From assembly GCA_030615565.1 (NCBI GenBank), contig JAUWZC010000001.1:1-37272 (forward strand): a DNA stretch of 37,272 bases, written 5' to 3'. Positions 8,460 through 16,281 of the stretch are shown piece after piece. The notes beneath the pieces were generated by a model. It saw only the letters and a list, made by a program, of their open reading frames with translations. It was not told the origin of the DNA and searched no databases. Source of the DNA: Desulfobacteraceae bacterium (GTDB taxonomy: Bacteria; Desulfobacterota; DSM-4660; Desulfatiglandales; B25-G16). Numbering within the stretch: the first letter of the stretch is position 1; every line of letters starts with the position of its first letter. The position numbers and the translations under genes are program-made.

Positions 8460-9368
8460 ATGGCCTCTAAAAAATCCACCATCTTATTCCTTCCGAGAGG
8501 ATCAAACACAGTAAGAAAAATTAATGTCTCTCGTAGCGTAACCTCCATTATTGTCTTTCTTATCTTTATGATGGTTCTCGGTGTCAGCTGGCTTATTAAT
8601 GATTACAGAAAGATAAAAACCCAAATACCAGAATTAAATTATCTAAAAAAAGAAAACGAAATTCAAAAGACCCAAATCATTGCCTTAAGTAAAAAGATTA
8701 ATAAAATCAATCAAAACATGGTCAAGCTTCAAGAATTTGAGCGTAAGCTAAGGGTCATGACCAACTTAGAGCCATCTGAGAAACAAGATCAATTATTTGC
8801 GATTGGGGGCTCAAATATTATTACCCTTAAATCAAATTATCAGCTGGAGGAAGTCCATAAGGGGTTAATTCAACAAATGCATAAATCTTTGGAAGACTTA
8901 CAAACAAGGACAGCTATAGCCTCCATATCCCAAACAGAATTAAATGATTTTTTAAAAGAACAGAAATCTATTCTGGCTTGCACACCATCTATCAGGCCAA
9001 CAGATGGCTGGTTTTCTTCTGGATTTGGTTACAGGATCTCTCCCTTTACAAATCAAAGGGAATTTCACAAAGGAATCGACATAGCAACCAGGATCGGGGT
9101 ACCTGTAATTGCCCCAGCCGATGGATTAGTTGTATTTGTGGGTAGAGAAGGTAACTTCGGAAAGATGATTTCTATTAATCATGGATATAATTTAAAAACA
9201 AGGTACGGACATCTGAATAAATTCCGAATAAAAAAAGGGCAACATGTTAAAAGAGGTCAAATTATAGGAGAGGTTGGAAAAAGTGGCCGATGCACAGGTC
9301 CTCACCTCCACTATGAAGTACTTCTCAATGGTGTCCCTGTAAACCCCCTCCGTTACATACTAAACTGA
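8460..9368 (+). CDS. M23 family metallopeptidase (membrane-anchored)
   Basis: LytM-type peptidoglycan endopeptidase or amidase activator, 302 aa. Residues about 20-45 of the protein form one transmembrane helix (VTSIIVFLIFMMVLGVSWLI). A lysine- and glutamine-rich coiled coil follows to about residue 160, then the M23 domain: zinc ligands H203 and D207 in FHKGIDIA, and H282/H284 in GPHLHYEV. Both zinc and catalytic positions are intact, so an active enzyme is likely. The ATG at 8460 is chosen because the only upstream in-frame ATG (8427) lies inside tRNA-Cys. No ribosome-binding site is visible, and its transcript may run on from the tRNAs. Confidence 0.9.
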   Translation: MASKKSTILFLPRGSNTVRKINVSRSVTSIIVFLIFMMVLGVSWLINDYRKIKTQIPELNYLKKENEIQKTQIIALSKKINKINQNMVKLQEFERKLRVMTNLEPSEKQDQLFAIGGSNIITLKSNYQLEEVHKGLIQQMHKSLEDLQTRTAIASISQTELNDFLKEQKSILACTPSIRPTDGWFSSGFGYRISPFTNQREFHKGIDIATRIGVPVIAPADGLVVFVGREGNFGKMISINHGYNLKTRYGHLNKFRIKKGQHVKRGQIIGEVGKSGRCTGPHLHYEVLLNGVPVNPLRYILN

Positions 9369-9447
9369 TTTGCACCTAACCAATTTTATTCTATTCTTCA
9401 ACCGATCTATTTTTTAATCCTGCCATTTAATTTTACTATATCTATCT

Positions 9448-9476
9448 TTGCAAAAATACAATTTATCGTGTAAAAT
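9448..9476 (+). promoter_or_regulatory. Predicted sigma-70 promoter of secA-argJ
   Basis: TTGCAA (9448-9453), 17-nt spacer, TAAAAT (9471-9476), placing transcription start about 85 nt before secA. The match is 4/6 and 5/6 in an AT-rich gap, so chance similarity is possible. Confidence 0.45.
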
Positions 9477-9567
9477 TCAACAAATTACATAACAGATTTA
9501 ATTGCTACTTGAATTTTTGGATATAAAAGTTTAATCAGAAGTAAAGACGATTATAAGGAAATTTTTT

Positions 9568-12402
9568 ATGTTAGGTAAGCTTTTCAAAAAGATTATTGGA
9601 AGCAAAAACGAAAGAGAGCTTAAGAAACTTGCGCCAATAGTAGAAAAGATTAATGAATTTGAACCCCACTTTAAAGGCCTCAGTGACACTCAAATTAGGA
9701 ATAAGACAGGGGAATTTAAGGATAGGATAGCAAAGGGCGAATCCCTGGATGATATCTTGCCTGAGGCCTATGCCGCTGTCAGAGAGGTCTCAGTAAGGGT
9801 CTTAGGTATGAGACATTTTGATGTACAACTCTTAGGAGGCATTGTCCTTCATCTTGGCAAAATAGCAGAGATGAAAACAGGGGAAGGTAAGACCCTGGCT
9901 GCTACCCTCCCACTATATTTAAATGGCCTTTTAGAAAATGGTAGCCACCTGGTTACAGTGAACGATTATCTTGCAAAAAGAGACGCCGAGTGGATGGGTG
10001 GAATATATCGGTCCCTCGGGATGTCTGTGGGTGTTATTGTGCATGATATGGATGATCAGAAAAGAAAGATTGCCTATAACTCTGATATAACCTATGGCAC
10101 CAACAATGAATTCGGCTTTGATTACCTCAGGGACAATATGAAGTACTCATTTGAAGACTGTGTACAGAGGGACCTCCACTTTTCCATTGTAGATGAAGTA
10201 GATAGCATTCTCATTGATGAAGCTAGAACGCCCTTGATAATCTCAGGTCCCATCGAGCGCGGTGAAGACCCCTTTTATGCTACAGTAAAGCCTTCAATCA
10301 TGAAGCTTAAGGAGCACCAGGATAGGGTAATTCGAACCATTCTTAATAAATCAGAAGCATTGATGAGGGAAGCTAAAGATGATGATAAAGTAATTGAATT
10401 GCTCCTTCAGGTTAAGAGAGGTAGCCCAAAGAATCCACGGTTCCTAGAGATCATTGCAAAGGAACCGGGATTAAAAAAAGGGATCGATAGAATGGAATCT
10501 TTCCTTAGATCCCAAAAGTCTCTCCCTGCCCTGGATGAAGAACTTTACTGCATTATCGAGGAGCAAGATCACAGTGCAAACTGGACAGATAAAGGGCTTA
10601 AACTATTATCTGGAGACCAACAAGACGACTTTATCATCCCTGACCTGAGCCAAGGGTTACAAGAAATCGATAACGATCCTCATTTGAACTTCAGGGAAAA
10701 GAAAAAAAGTAAAAGAGAATTAGAGGCAAAATACTCAGAGACATCTGAAAGAATGCATGCGACCCAGCAACTCATTAAGGCATACTGGCTTTTTAATAAG
10801 GATGTGGATTACGTGGTTAAGGATGGACAGGTAATAATTGTAGATGAATTTACCGGTAGACTTATGCCAGGCAGGAGATGGAGCGATGGATTACATCAGG
10901 CAATTGAGGCAAAGGAAGGCGTTAACGTGGCGGAGGAAAATCAAACCCTGGCGACCATAACCTTTCAAAATTATTTCAGGATGTATGAAAAACTTGCTGG
11001 AATGACCGGAACAGCCGATACAGAGGCCCCAGAATTCAAAAAGATCTATAACCTTGATGTATTTGTAATACCAACCCATAAAAAAATGATCAGGGATGAT
11101 TATTCAGATGTTATTTACAAAACCGAAAGAGAGAAATTCAAGTCGGTTGTCGAAGAAATCAAGGGACTCCATAAAAAGGGCCGCCCTGTCCTGGTTGGTA
11201 CCATATCAATCGAAAAATCAGAGATGTTGAGCAGTATGCTAAAAAAAGTTGGCATCAAACACCAGGTCTTAAATGCAAAAAATCATGAAAGAGAGGCCGA
11301 AATTGTTGCCCAAGCTGGACAAAATGGAACTGTTACCATATCCACAAATATGGCTGGTAGAGGAACTGATATAGTATTAGGAGATGGCGTGCCAGAGCTG
11401 GGTGGCCTCCATATTCTTGGCACAGCGAGGCATGAAAGCAGAAGGATTGATAATCAGTTAAGGGGACGTTCAGGTCGTCAGGGAGACCAAGGTTCATCAC
11501 GGTTTTATCTCTCTTTAGAAGATGACCTCATGAGAGTCTTCGGCTCAGAAAGGATTGCCTCGGTTATGGACAGGCTTGGCATGGAAGAGGATCAACCAAT
11601 AGAACACCAAATCATCTCGAGAGCTATTGAAGGAGCCCAGAAAAGGGTTGAAGGTATAAATTTCAACATCCGAAAAAATCTTCTTGAATATGACGATGTA
11701 ATGAACCAACAGCGAAAGGTAATATACAGCCAGAGGAGTGAAATACTAAAGGGGGAGCACCTTAAAGAAACCATTGAGGATATGATTGACGAGTTGGTAG
11801 AAGCCGCAATTTTAGATACTATTGATCCCAAAATCTTTCCTGAAGAATGGAATTTAAGCCCACTTTCAGATTATATATATAATGTATTCGGATTCTTGTT
11901 CCAATTTTCCCAAGCACAGCTAAAGGATCTAACTCAGGAAATTTTAATAGATAAATTAAAACACCAGGTTATAGATATATATGAGAAAAAAGAGCAAGAA
12001 GCCGATCCTGAATCCTTTCTTTTTCTACAAAAAATTGCCATGTTAAGGGCAGTTGATGAGCTCTGGATGGATCACCTCCTGGCTATGGACCAGCTCAAAG
12101 AGGGTATAGGCTTAAGAGGATACGGCCAGATGGATCCTCTTAAGGAATACCAGAAAGAGGGTTATAGTATGTTCATCTCAATGGTAGAAGGAATTAAAGA
12201 AAATACACTCAGAACACTTTTTAGGATTCGGGTCGCACCCCAGGAACGGCCCTCCATTGCTGTTCCCAAAAAGGAAATAGTTCTCAGTCATGGAGGCAAT
12301 GGTGGCAGTTCACCAGTCAAACGGAAAACACCTAAGGTAGGGAGAAATGATCCCTGTCCATGCGGGAGCGGGAAAAAATATAAGCGCTGCTGTGGTAGAT
12401 GA
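9568..12402 (+). CDS. secA: Preprotein translocase ATPase SecA (long PPXD form)
   Basis: Motor ATPase driving secretory proteins through SecYEG. Seen: Walker A MKTGEGKT (residues 102-109), DEVD box (209-212) within VDEVDSILIDEARTPL, GRLMPGRRWSDGLHQA, NMAGRGTDIVLG, GRSGRQGD, helical scaffold, and a C-terminal zinc SEC-C motif VGRNDPCPCGSGKKYKRCC. It differs from E. coli SecA in two ways: about 80 extra residues (around 251-330) plus a KREL-rich helix in the peptide-crosslinking domain, and loss of the variable loop in the second nucleotide-binding domain (the sequence goes straight from LGDGVPELGG to LHILGT). Overlaps argJ by 4 bp. Confidence 0.96.
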   Translation: MLGKLFKKIIGSKNERELKKLAPIVEKINEFEPHFKGLSDTQIRNKTGEFKDRIAKGESLDDILPEAYAAVREVSVRVLGMRHFDVQLLGGIVLHLGKIAEMKTGEGKTLAATLPLYLNGLLENGSHLVTVNDYLAKRDAEWMGGIYRSLGMSVGVIVHDMDDQKRKIAYNSDITYGTNNEFGFDYLRDNMKYSFEDCVQRDLHFSIVDEVDSILIDEARTPLIISGPIERGEDPFYATVKPSIMKLKEHQDRVIRTILNKSEALMREAKDDDKVIELLLQVKRGSPKNPRFLEIIAKEPGLKKGIDRMESFLRSQKSLPALDEELYCIIEEQDHSANWTDKGLKLLSGDQQDDFIIPDLSQGLQEIDNDPHLNFREKKKSKRELEAKYSETSERMHATQQLIKAYWLFNKDVDYVVKDGQVIIVDEFTGRLMPGRRWSDGLHQAIEAKEGVNVAEENQTLATITFQNYFRMYEKLAGMTGTADTEAPEFKKIYNLDVFVIPTHKKMIRDDYSDVIYKTEREKFKSVVEEIKGLHKKGRPVLVGTISIEKSEMLSSMLKKVGIKHQVLNAKNHEREAEIVAQAGQNGTVTISTNMAGRGTDIVLGDGVPELGGLHILGTARHESRRIDNQLRGRSGRQGDQGSSRFYLSLEDDLMRVFGSERIASVMDRLGMEEDQPIEHQIISRAIEGAQKRVEGINFNIRKNLLEYDDVMNQQRKVIYSQRSEILKGEHLKETIEDMIDELVEAAILDTIDPKIFPEEWNLSPLSDYIYNVFGFLFQFSQAQLKDLTQEILIDKLKHQVIDIYEKKEQEADPESFLFLQKIAMLRAVDELWMDHLLAMDQLKEGIGLRGYGQMDPLKEYQKEGYSMFISMVEGIKENTLRTLFRIRVAPQERPSIAVPKKEIVLSHGGNGGSSPVKRKTPKVGRNDPCPCGSGKKYKRCCGR

Positions 12403-13592
12403 AAAAAGATAATAACTATTCAGTTCCAGGGTTTCTCGCCTCTGCCGTTTCTGCTGGCCTCAATAAAACCGGTACGTTGGATCTTTGTTTGATCTTTTCC
12501 CAAAAGAAGGCAGTAGCAGCAGGGGTATTCACAACTAATAAGGTTAAGGCTGCCCCTGTTCTGTTGAGTCAGGAAAGGATAAAAAAAGGTTTTTTAAGGG
12601 CAGTTATTGCTAATACGGGTTATGCTAATGCCTGTACTGGCACTCAAGGACTACATGATTCCATTCAAACAGCGGATATGGCTTCCAAGGAATTAGGGAT
12701 CTCTCCAGAGGAAACAGTTGTTGCCTCAACAGGGGTCATTGGAGCTTATCTTCCATGCAATCTGATAGAAAAGGCCCTTCCAAATCTGGTGAAAAATCTA
12801 TCCTCTAATGGTTTTAAATCTGTTGCTAAGGCATTAATGACTACAGACTCATTTCCAAAAATGAGTTACTTTGAAGGGCGAGCTCAGGGAAATCCCTTTC
12901 ACTTATTAGGAATTGCTAAAGGTGCAGGTATGATCATGCCGGATATGGCAACAATGCTATCTTTTCTGCTTACAGACATAAATATTGATTTCCAGACCTT
13001 ATGGCCTATCTTTCGATCAGCCGTGGAGTGCACCTTCAACCGGATCACCGTAGATGGAGAGACCAGCACCAATGATATGGTTCTAATTATGGCTAATGGG
13101 ATTGCAGGAAACAGAAGATTAACTAAGCCAGACATAAAGGAATTTGAAAGGGGCTTAACAGATGTTATGGGGGAGTTAGCTTATATGATTGCCAAGGACG
13201 GCGAGGGTGCTACCAAGACAGTTATAATTGATGTAAAGGGAGCAGCATCAAAAGATGATGCAAATACAGCCGCAAGAGTTGTTGGCAACTCTAATCTTGT
13301 CAAAACCACTATCTTTGGCCAGGATCCTAACTGGGGCCGTATCATGGCTGCCCTTGGTAGGGCTGGAATTAAGATGGAGGAAAATAAGGTTCAGATCTGG
13401 ATAGATGGGATCAAGGTAGTAGATGGCGGTCTAATGACCAGTGAAAAAGAAGAAAGAAAAGCAGCTGAAAGAATGAAAAAGGAACAAATAACAATTACTA
13501 TCCACCTGAATCAAGGAAGATGGAAAGATAGGATAATAACCTGTGATCTTACATATGATTATATAAGGATTAATGCCGGATATAGAACCTGA
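12399..13592 (+). CDS. argJ: Bifunctional glutamate N-acetyltransferase / amino-acid acetyltransferase
   Basis: Ornithine acetyltransferase that recycles the acetyl group in arginine synthesis (and may also use acetyl-CoA). The self-cleavage site is present: KGAGMIMPDMATMLSF, with nucleophile T185. Other family marks are ANTGYANACTG, TVDGETSTND, GQDPNWGRIMAALGRAG and the end RINAGYRT. Length of 397 aa is normal. Start ATG overlaps the secA stop (ATGA), so translation is probably coupled. Whether it is mono- or bifunctional cannot be read from sequence. Confidence 0.95.
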   Translation: MKKDNNYSVPGFLASAVSAGLNKTGTLDLCLIFSQKKAVAAGVFTTNKVKAAPVLLSQERIKKGFLRAVIANTGYANACTGTQGLHDSIQTADMASKELGISPEETVVASTGVIGAYLPCNLIEKALPNLVKNLSSNGFKSVAKALMTTDSFPKMSYFEGRAQGNPFHLLGIAKGAGMIMPDMATMLSFLLTDINIDFQTLWPIFRSAVECTFNRITVDGETSTNDMVLIMANGIAGNRRLTKPDIKEFERGLTDVMGELAYMIAKDGEGATKTVIIDVKGAASKDDANTAARVVGNSNLVKTTIFGQDPNWGRIMAALGRAGIKMEENKVQIWIDGIKVVDGGLMTSEKEERKAAERMKKEQITITIHLNQGRWKDRIITCDLTYDYIRINAGYRT

Positions 13593-13606
13593 AGTGCCTA
13601 AGGGTT

Positions 13607-13634
13607 GTCATTAGTCATTTGTCATTAGTCATTA
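13607..13634 (+). repeat. Four tandem GTCATT(A/T) heptamers
   Basis: Four consecutive 7-mers GTCATTA, GTCATTT, GTCATTA, GTCATTA. Related heptamers occur in the gap near 29455-29540 and once near 5851, so this is a dispersed intergenic motif. Confidence 0.8.
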
Positions 13635-13675
13635 ACACAACAAACTTAAGAAACTCAACAAACACAATAAACCCA

Positions 13676-14647
13676 ATGATAGATAATCAACAAACAACCT
13701 TTGTGACAGGAGCAGCTGGTTTTATTGGCTTTCACACAGCAAGATCACTGCTTGAAAAGGGTGATAGTGTAATCGGAATAGACAACCTCAATGCCTATTA
13801 CGATGTCTCATTAAAAAAGGCCAGACTGGAACAGCTAATTGCTCATCATAATTTCACTTTCTATCATAAAGATATTAACAATCTTGATGCCCTTAAAAAG
13901 ATATTCTCTAATAACCACATGGATAGGATCTGTAACTTGGCAGCCCAGGCCGGCGTGAGATACTCAATGCAAAATCCCTTTACCTATCAGGAAAGTAATA
14001 TAAAAGGCTTTCTTAACCTATTAGAGATGGCCCGACAATTCCCTGTAAACAACTTCGTTTTTGCCTCCTCATCGTCTGTTTATGGTAATAATAAAAAGCT
14101 GCCTTTTAGCGTTGAAGACAATGTTGATACCCCAATCTCCCTTTATGCAGCAACCAAAAGATCTGACGAGTTGATGGCGTTCACATACAGCCATCTTTTT
14201 AACATCCCTTTAACCGGACTCCGTTATTTCACAGTTTATGGGCCATGGGGAAGACCGGATATGGCACTTTTTATTTTTACCAGGGCCATACTGAATGAGA
14301 TGCCCATAGATATCTATAATTTTGGAAAAATGAAAAGGGATTTTACCTATGTTGATGATATTGTAGATGGAACCATCTCAGCCCTAAATAGCCCCTTTAG
14401 ATATGAAATATTTAATCTTGGTAATTCAAAGACCGTGCAACTGATGGAACTTATTAAAATTATCGAGGAAGAATTGGGGATAGAGGCAAAGAAAAACTTC
14501 CTTCCTCTTCAGCCTGGTGATGTTCCTGAAACATATGCTGATATAAAAAAGACAAAAAAGATGTTGGGTTATAATCCCAAAACTTCAATAAGAACCGGAA
14601 TTATAAAATTCCTTAATTGGTATCGCGATTATTATAAAATAGGCTAA
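13676..14647 (+). CDS. NAD-dependent epimerase, UDP-glucuronate 4-epimerase-like
   Basis: Extended short-chain dehydrogenase acting on nucleotide sugars. Seen: NAD-binding GAAGFIG (residues 12-18), IDNLNAYYD, SSSSVYG, the catalytic Y157-K161 pair in YAATK, and RYFTVYGPWGRPDMA, which is characteristic of UDP-glucuronate 4-epimerases. The ATG at 13676 is preferred over an in-frame start at 13619, whose extra 19 residues are low-complexity translation of the repeat-rich leader. It stands alone with no polysaccharide cluster around it, so the end product (capsule, LPS or exopolysaccharide galacturonate) is unknown. Confidence 0.85.
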   Translation: MIDNQQTTFVTGAAGFIGFHTARSLLEKGDSVIGIDNLNAYYDVSLKKARLEQLIAHHNFTFYHKDINNLDALKKIFSNNHMDRICNLAAQAGVRYSMQNPFTYQESNIKGFLNLLEMARQFPVNNFVFASSSSVYGNNKKLPFSVEDNVDTPISLYAATKRSDELMAFTYSHLFNIPLTGLRYFTVYGPWGRPDMALFIFTRAILNEMPIDIYNFGKMKRDFTYVDDIVDGTISALNSPFRYEIFNLGNSKTVQLMELIKIIEEELGIEAKKNFLPLQPGDVPETYADIKKTKKMLGYNPKTSIRTGIIKFLNWYRDYYKIG

Positions 14648-14977
14648 CTAAAAAAATTATACCAATACAATAAACCCAAAACCCTTTAACTCTTTCATAT
14701 ATTACGCTTGCTCACTTAAAAAACTTTTTTATTTTCTTCTGCAAGTGTGTTATAAAGCGCTAATTTTTTTAATCCTTTGATATTGGGATTAGCGAAAAAA
14801 CCTCTAAAATTTAAAAATGCTGTAAGTTTTTAATTAAAATTAGTAAACTCTTTGTCTATTTTTCTGCTTCTTATCATTTGATTGACTTTAAAGTTTAAAG
14901 ATAGTATGTTGCTCGAAATTTATGTAAAATTCCTTGTATCTGGCTGAAACAGAGCATGTAAAGGCAAAGATATTAAA
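14648..14977. other. AT-rich intergenic region
   Basis: A 330-bp stretch with no credible ORF. It contains an imperfect inverted repeat, CGCTAAT (14758-14764) with ATTAGCG further on, and a predicted promoter near its right end. Otherwise nothing recognisable is seen. Confidence 0.6.
14882..14910 (+). promoter_or_regulatory. Predicted promoter of the small membrane protein gene
   Basis: TTGACT (14882-14887), 17-nt spacer, TATGTT (14905-14910). The -35 matches 5/6 and the -10 matches 4/6. It would start transcription about 60 nt before the GTG codon at 14978. Confidence 0.4.
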
Positions 14978-15334
14978 GTGGGAAAAGTACCCAAAATAAT
15001 TATAGTAATAGTAATAAGCCTTTTTCTTGTAGCCTTCTTTTTAGGTATATACATAACAATTGATGAAAAAATACCCAACAATGCAGTAGTTGTTGTAACA
15101 TTGGAAGATAAACTCTGTCATTCTATTCACTTTGATTATATTTGCGTTGCTCGCAAAACAGCCAAGACAATGGTCTGTTCTGAGGCAAAGGAGAAGGGTT
15201 TCAAATTAAACTCCCATTGTCAAAATCTTGGCTATTTTAGGGGTAACAGACTTTTTCTTTACCAATATATCCTCTCAAAGTTTGGGATACAATATAACAG
15301 CCGCTGGGATATGAACGGCAACTGGCTATGGTGA
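14978..15334 (+). CDS. Hypothetical small membrane-anchored protein
   Basis: Not recognised. 118 residues beginning with GTG. An N-terminal hydrophobic helix (IIIVIVISLFLVAFFLGIYI) could be an uncleaved signal anchor. The remaining ~90 residues, probably periplasmic, contain four cysteines (in LCHS, YICVA, MVCSEA and SHCQN) that could form two disulfides, and end with an aromatic-rich tail NSRWDMNGNWLW. The start is uncertain, as the ribosome-binding site is poor. It lies upstream of the PP2C-cyclase pair and has its own predicted promoter. Confidence 0.6.
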   Translation: MGKVPKIIIVIVISLFLVAFFLGIYITIDEKIPNNAVVVVTLEDKLCHSIHFDYICVARKTAKTMVCSEAKEKGFKLNSHCQNLGYFRGNRLFLYQYILSKFGIQYNSRWDMNGNWLW

Positions 15335-15399
15335 AGACCAAATCACCAACCCATGGCTCCTCCATGATATTATCCAATAAAAACGAATAAGATAACTTC

Positions 15400-15429
15400 T
15401 TGACTTACTTCTTATTTTTTAGTTAAAAT
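15400..15429 (+). promoter_or_regulatory. Predicted promoter of the PP2C-cyclase pair
   Basis: TTGACT (15400-15405), 18-nt spacer, TAAAAT (15424-15429). Both hexamers match 5/6. The start of transcription would be near 15436, about 60 nt before the phosphatase gene. Confidence 0.5.
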
Positions 15430-15494
15430 CCATATCTACCAAAATATTAACCATAGTAAACCTACCAGCATCAGGGCTGAAGGGTGAGATAGTT

Positions 15495-16262
15495 ATGCAA
15501 TTTGCATTCTTTGGAACATCCGATATAGGCCGTCATCGTAAATATAACGAAGATAGTTATCTTTGTAATCCAAAAGAAAAATTATTTCTGATTGCAGACG
15601 GAATAGGTGGGCAAGCCGCTGGTGAAATAGCCAGCAAGCTTGCGATTAGAAACATAGAAGAATTTGTTGTTCGATCACATTCAGAAGATATAACCTGGCC
15701 TATACCTTACAGACAGGAGTTTACGTTAGATCAAAACAGTCTCCTTGCTGGAACCACTCTGGCCAACCGCAAGGTACGCGAGCTTGCAAATCAGAATCCT
15801 TCAATGAAAGGGATGGGGACAACCCTTGTTGGGGTCATTATTAAAGGAAATCTACTAGCTATTTTAAATATAGGAGATAGTCGATTATATAGGATTAGGG
15901 GTGGTGAGATAGAGCAAATCACCCAGGACCACACTGTGGCGGGAGAACAGGAAAAGCTGGGACTCCTGACTAAAGAAGAGGCCTCTAATCATCCCCAGAA
16001 ACATATTCTTACGAGTGCCCTTGGGATTGAAGTTATGGAAAATCTTAGAATAGACCTTTCCCTTGTTGATATACTTAAAAAAGATCTATACCTTATGTGT
16101 TCCGATGGATTGAATGATATGCTTAGTGATAAAGAAATACTGGCAATAATTAACTCTGATGAAAACAGGTCCCTTGAAAAGATTAGCCTTTCATTGATTC
16201 AACAGGCCAATCTTGCTGGGGGGCGAGACAATATAACTATTATTCTGCTATCTTTTTATTAA
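15495..16262 (+). CDS. PP2C-family Ser/Thr protein phosphatase (first)
   Basis: Soluble Mn/Mg-dependent phosphatase of the bacterial PrpC/Stp type, 255 aa. Seen: KYNEDSY (E19, D20), ADGIGG with metal ligand D35, GMGTTL, NIGDSRLYRIR, CSDGLNDML and the final GGRDNITI with the last metal-binding Asp. All catalytic motifs are intact. It lies 19 nt before the FHA-cyclase gene, so the two are probably one transcript. Likely role: removing phosphate from Thr residues placed by the kinase at 23057-25573, including FHA ligands. A closely similar second copy is at 25609. Confidence 0.93.
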   Translation: MQFAFFGTSDIGRHRKYNEDSYLCNPKEKLFLIADGIGGQAAGEIASKLAIRNIEEFVVRSHSEDITWPIPYRQEFTLDQNSLLAGTTLANRKVRELANQNPSMKGMGTTLVGVIIKGNLLAILNIGDSRLYRIRGGEIEQITQDHTVAGEQEKLGLLTKEEASNHPQKHILTSALGIEVMENLRIDLSLVDILKKDLYLMCSDGLNDMLSDKEILAIINSDENRSLEKISLSLIQQANLAGGRDNITIILLSFY

Positions 16263-16281
16263 AAATATTTCAAAAGATGAT

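Noticed and set aside
13619..13675. Upstream start for the epimerase at 13619
   Set aside because: The extra residues are translated from the heptamer repeat and an ACAA-rich leader. The Rossmann fold starts right after the ATG at 13676.
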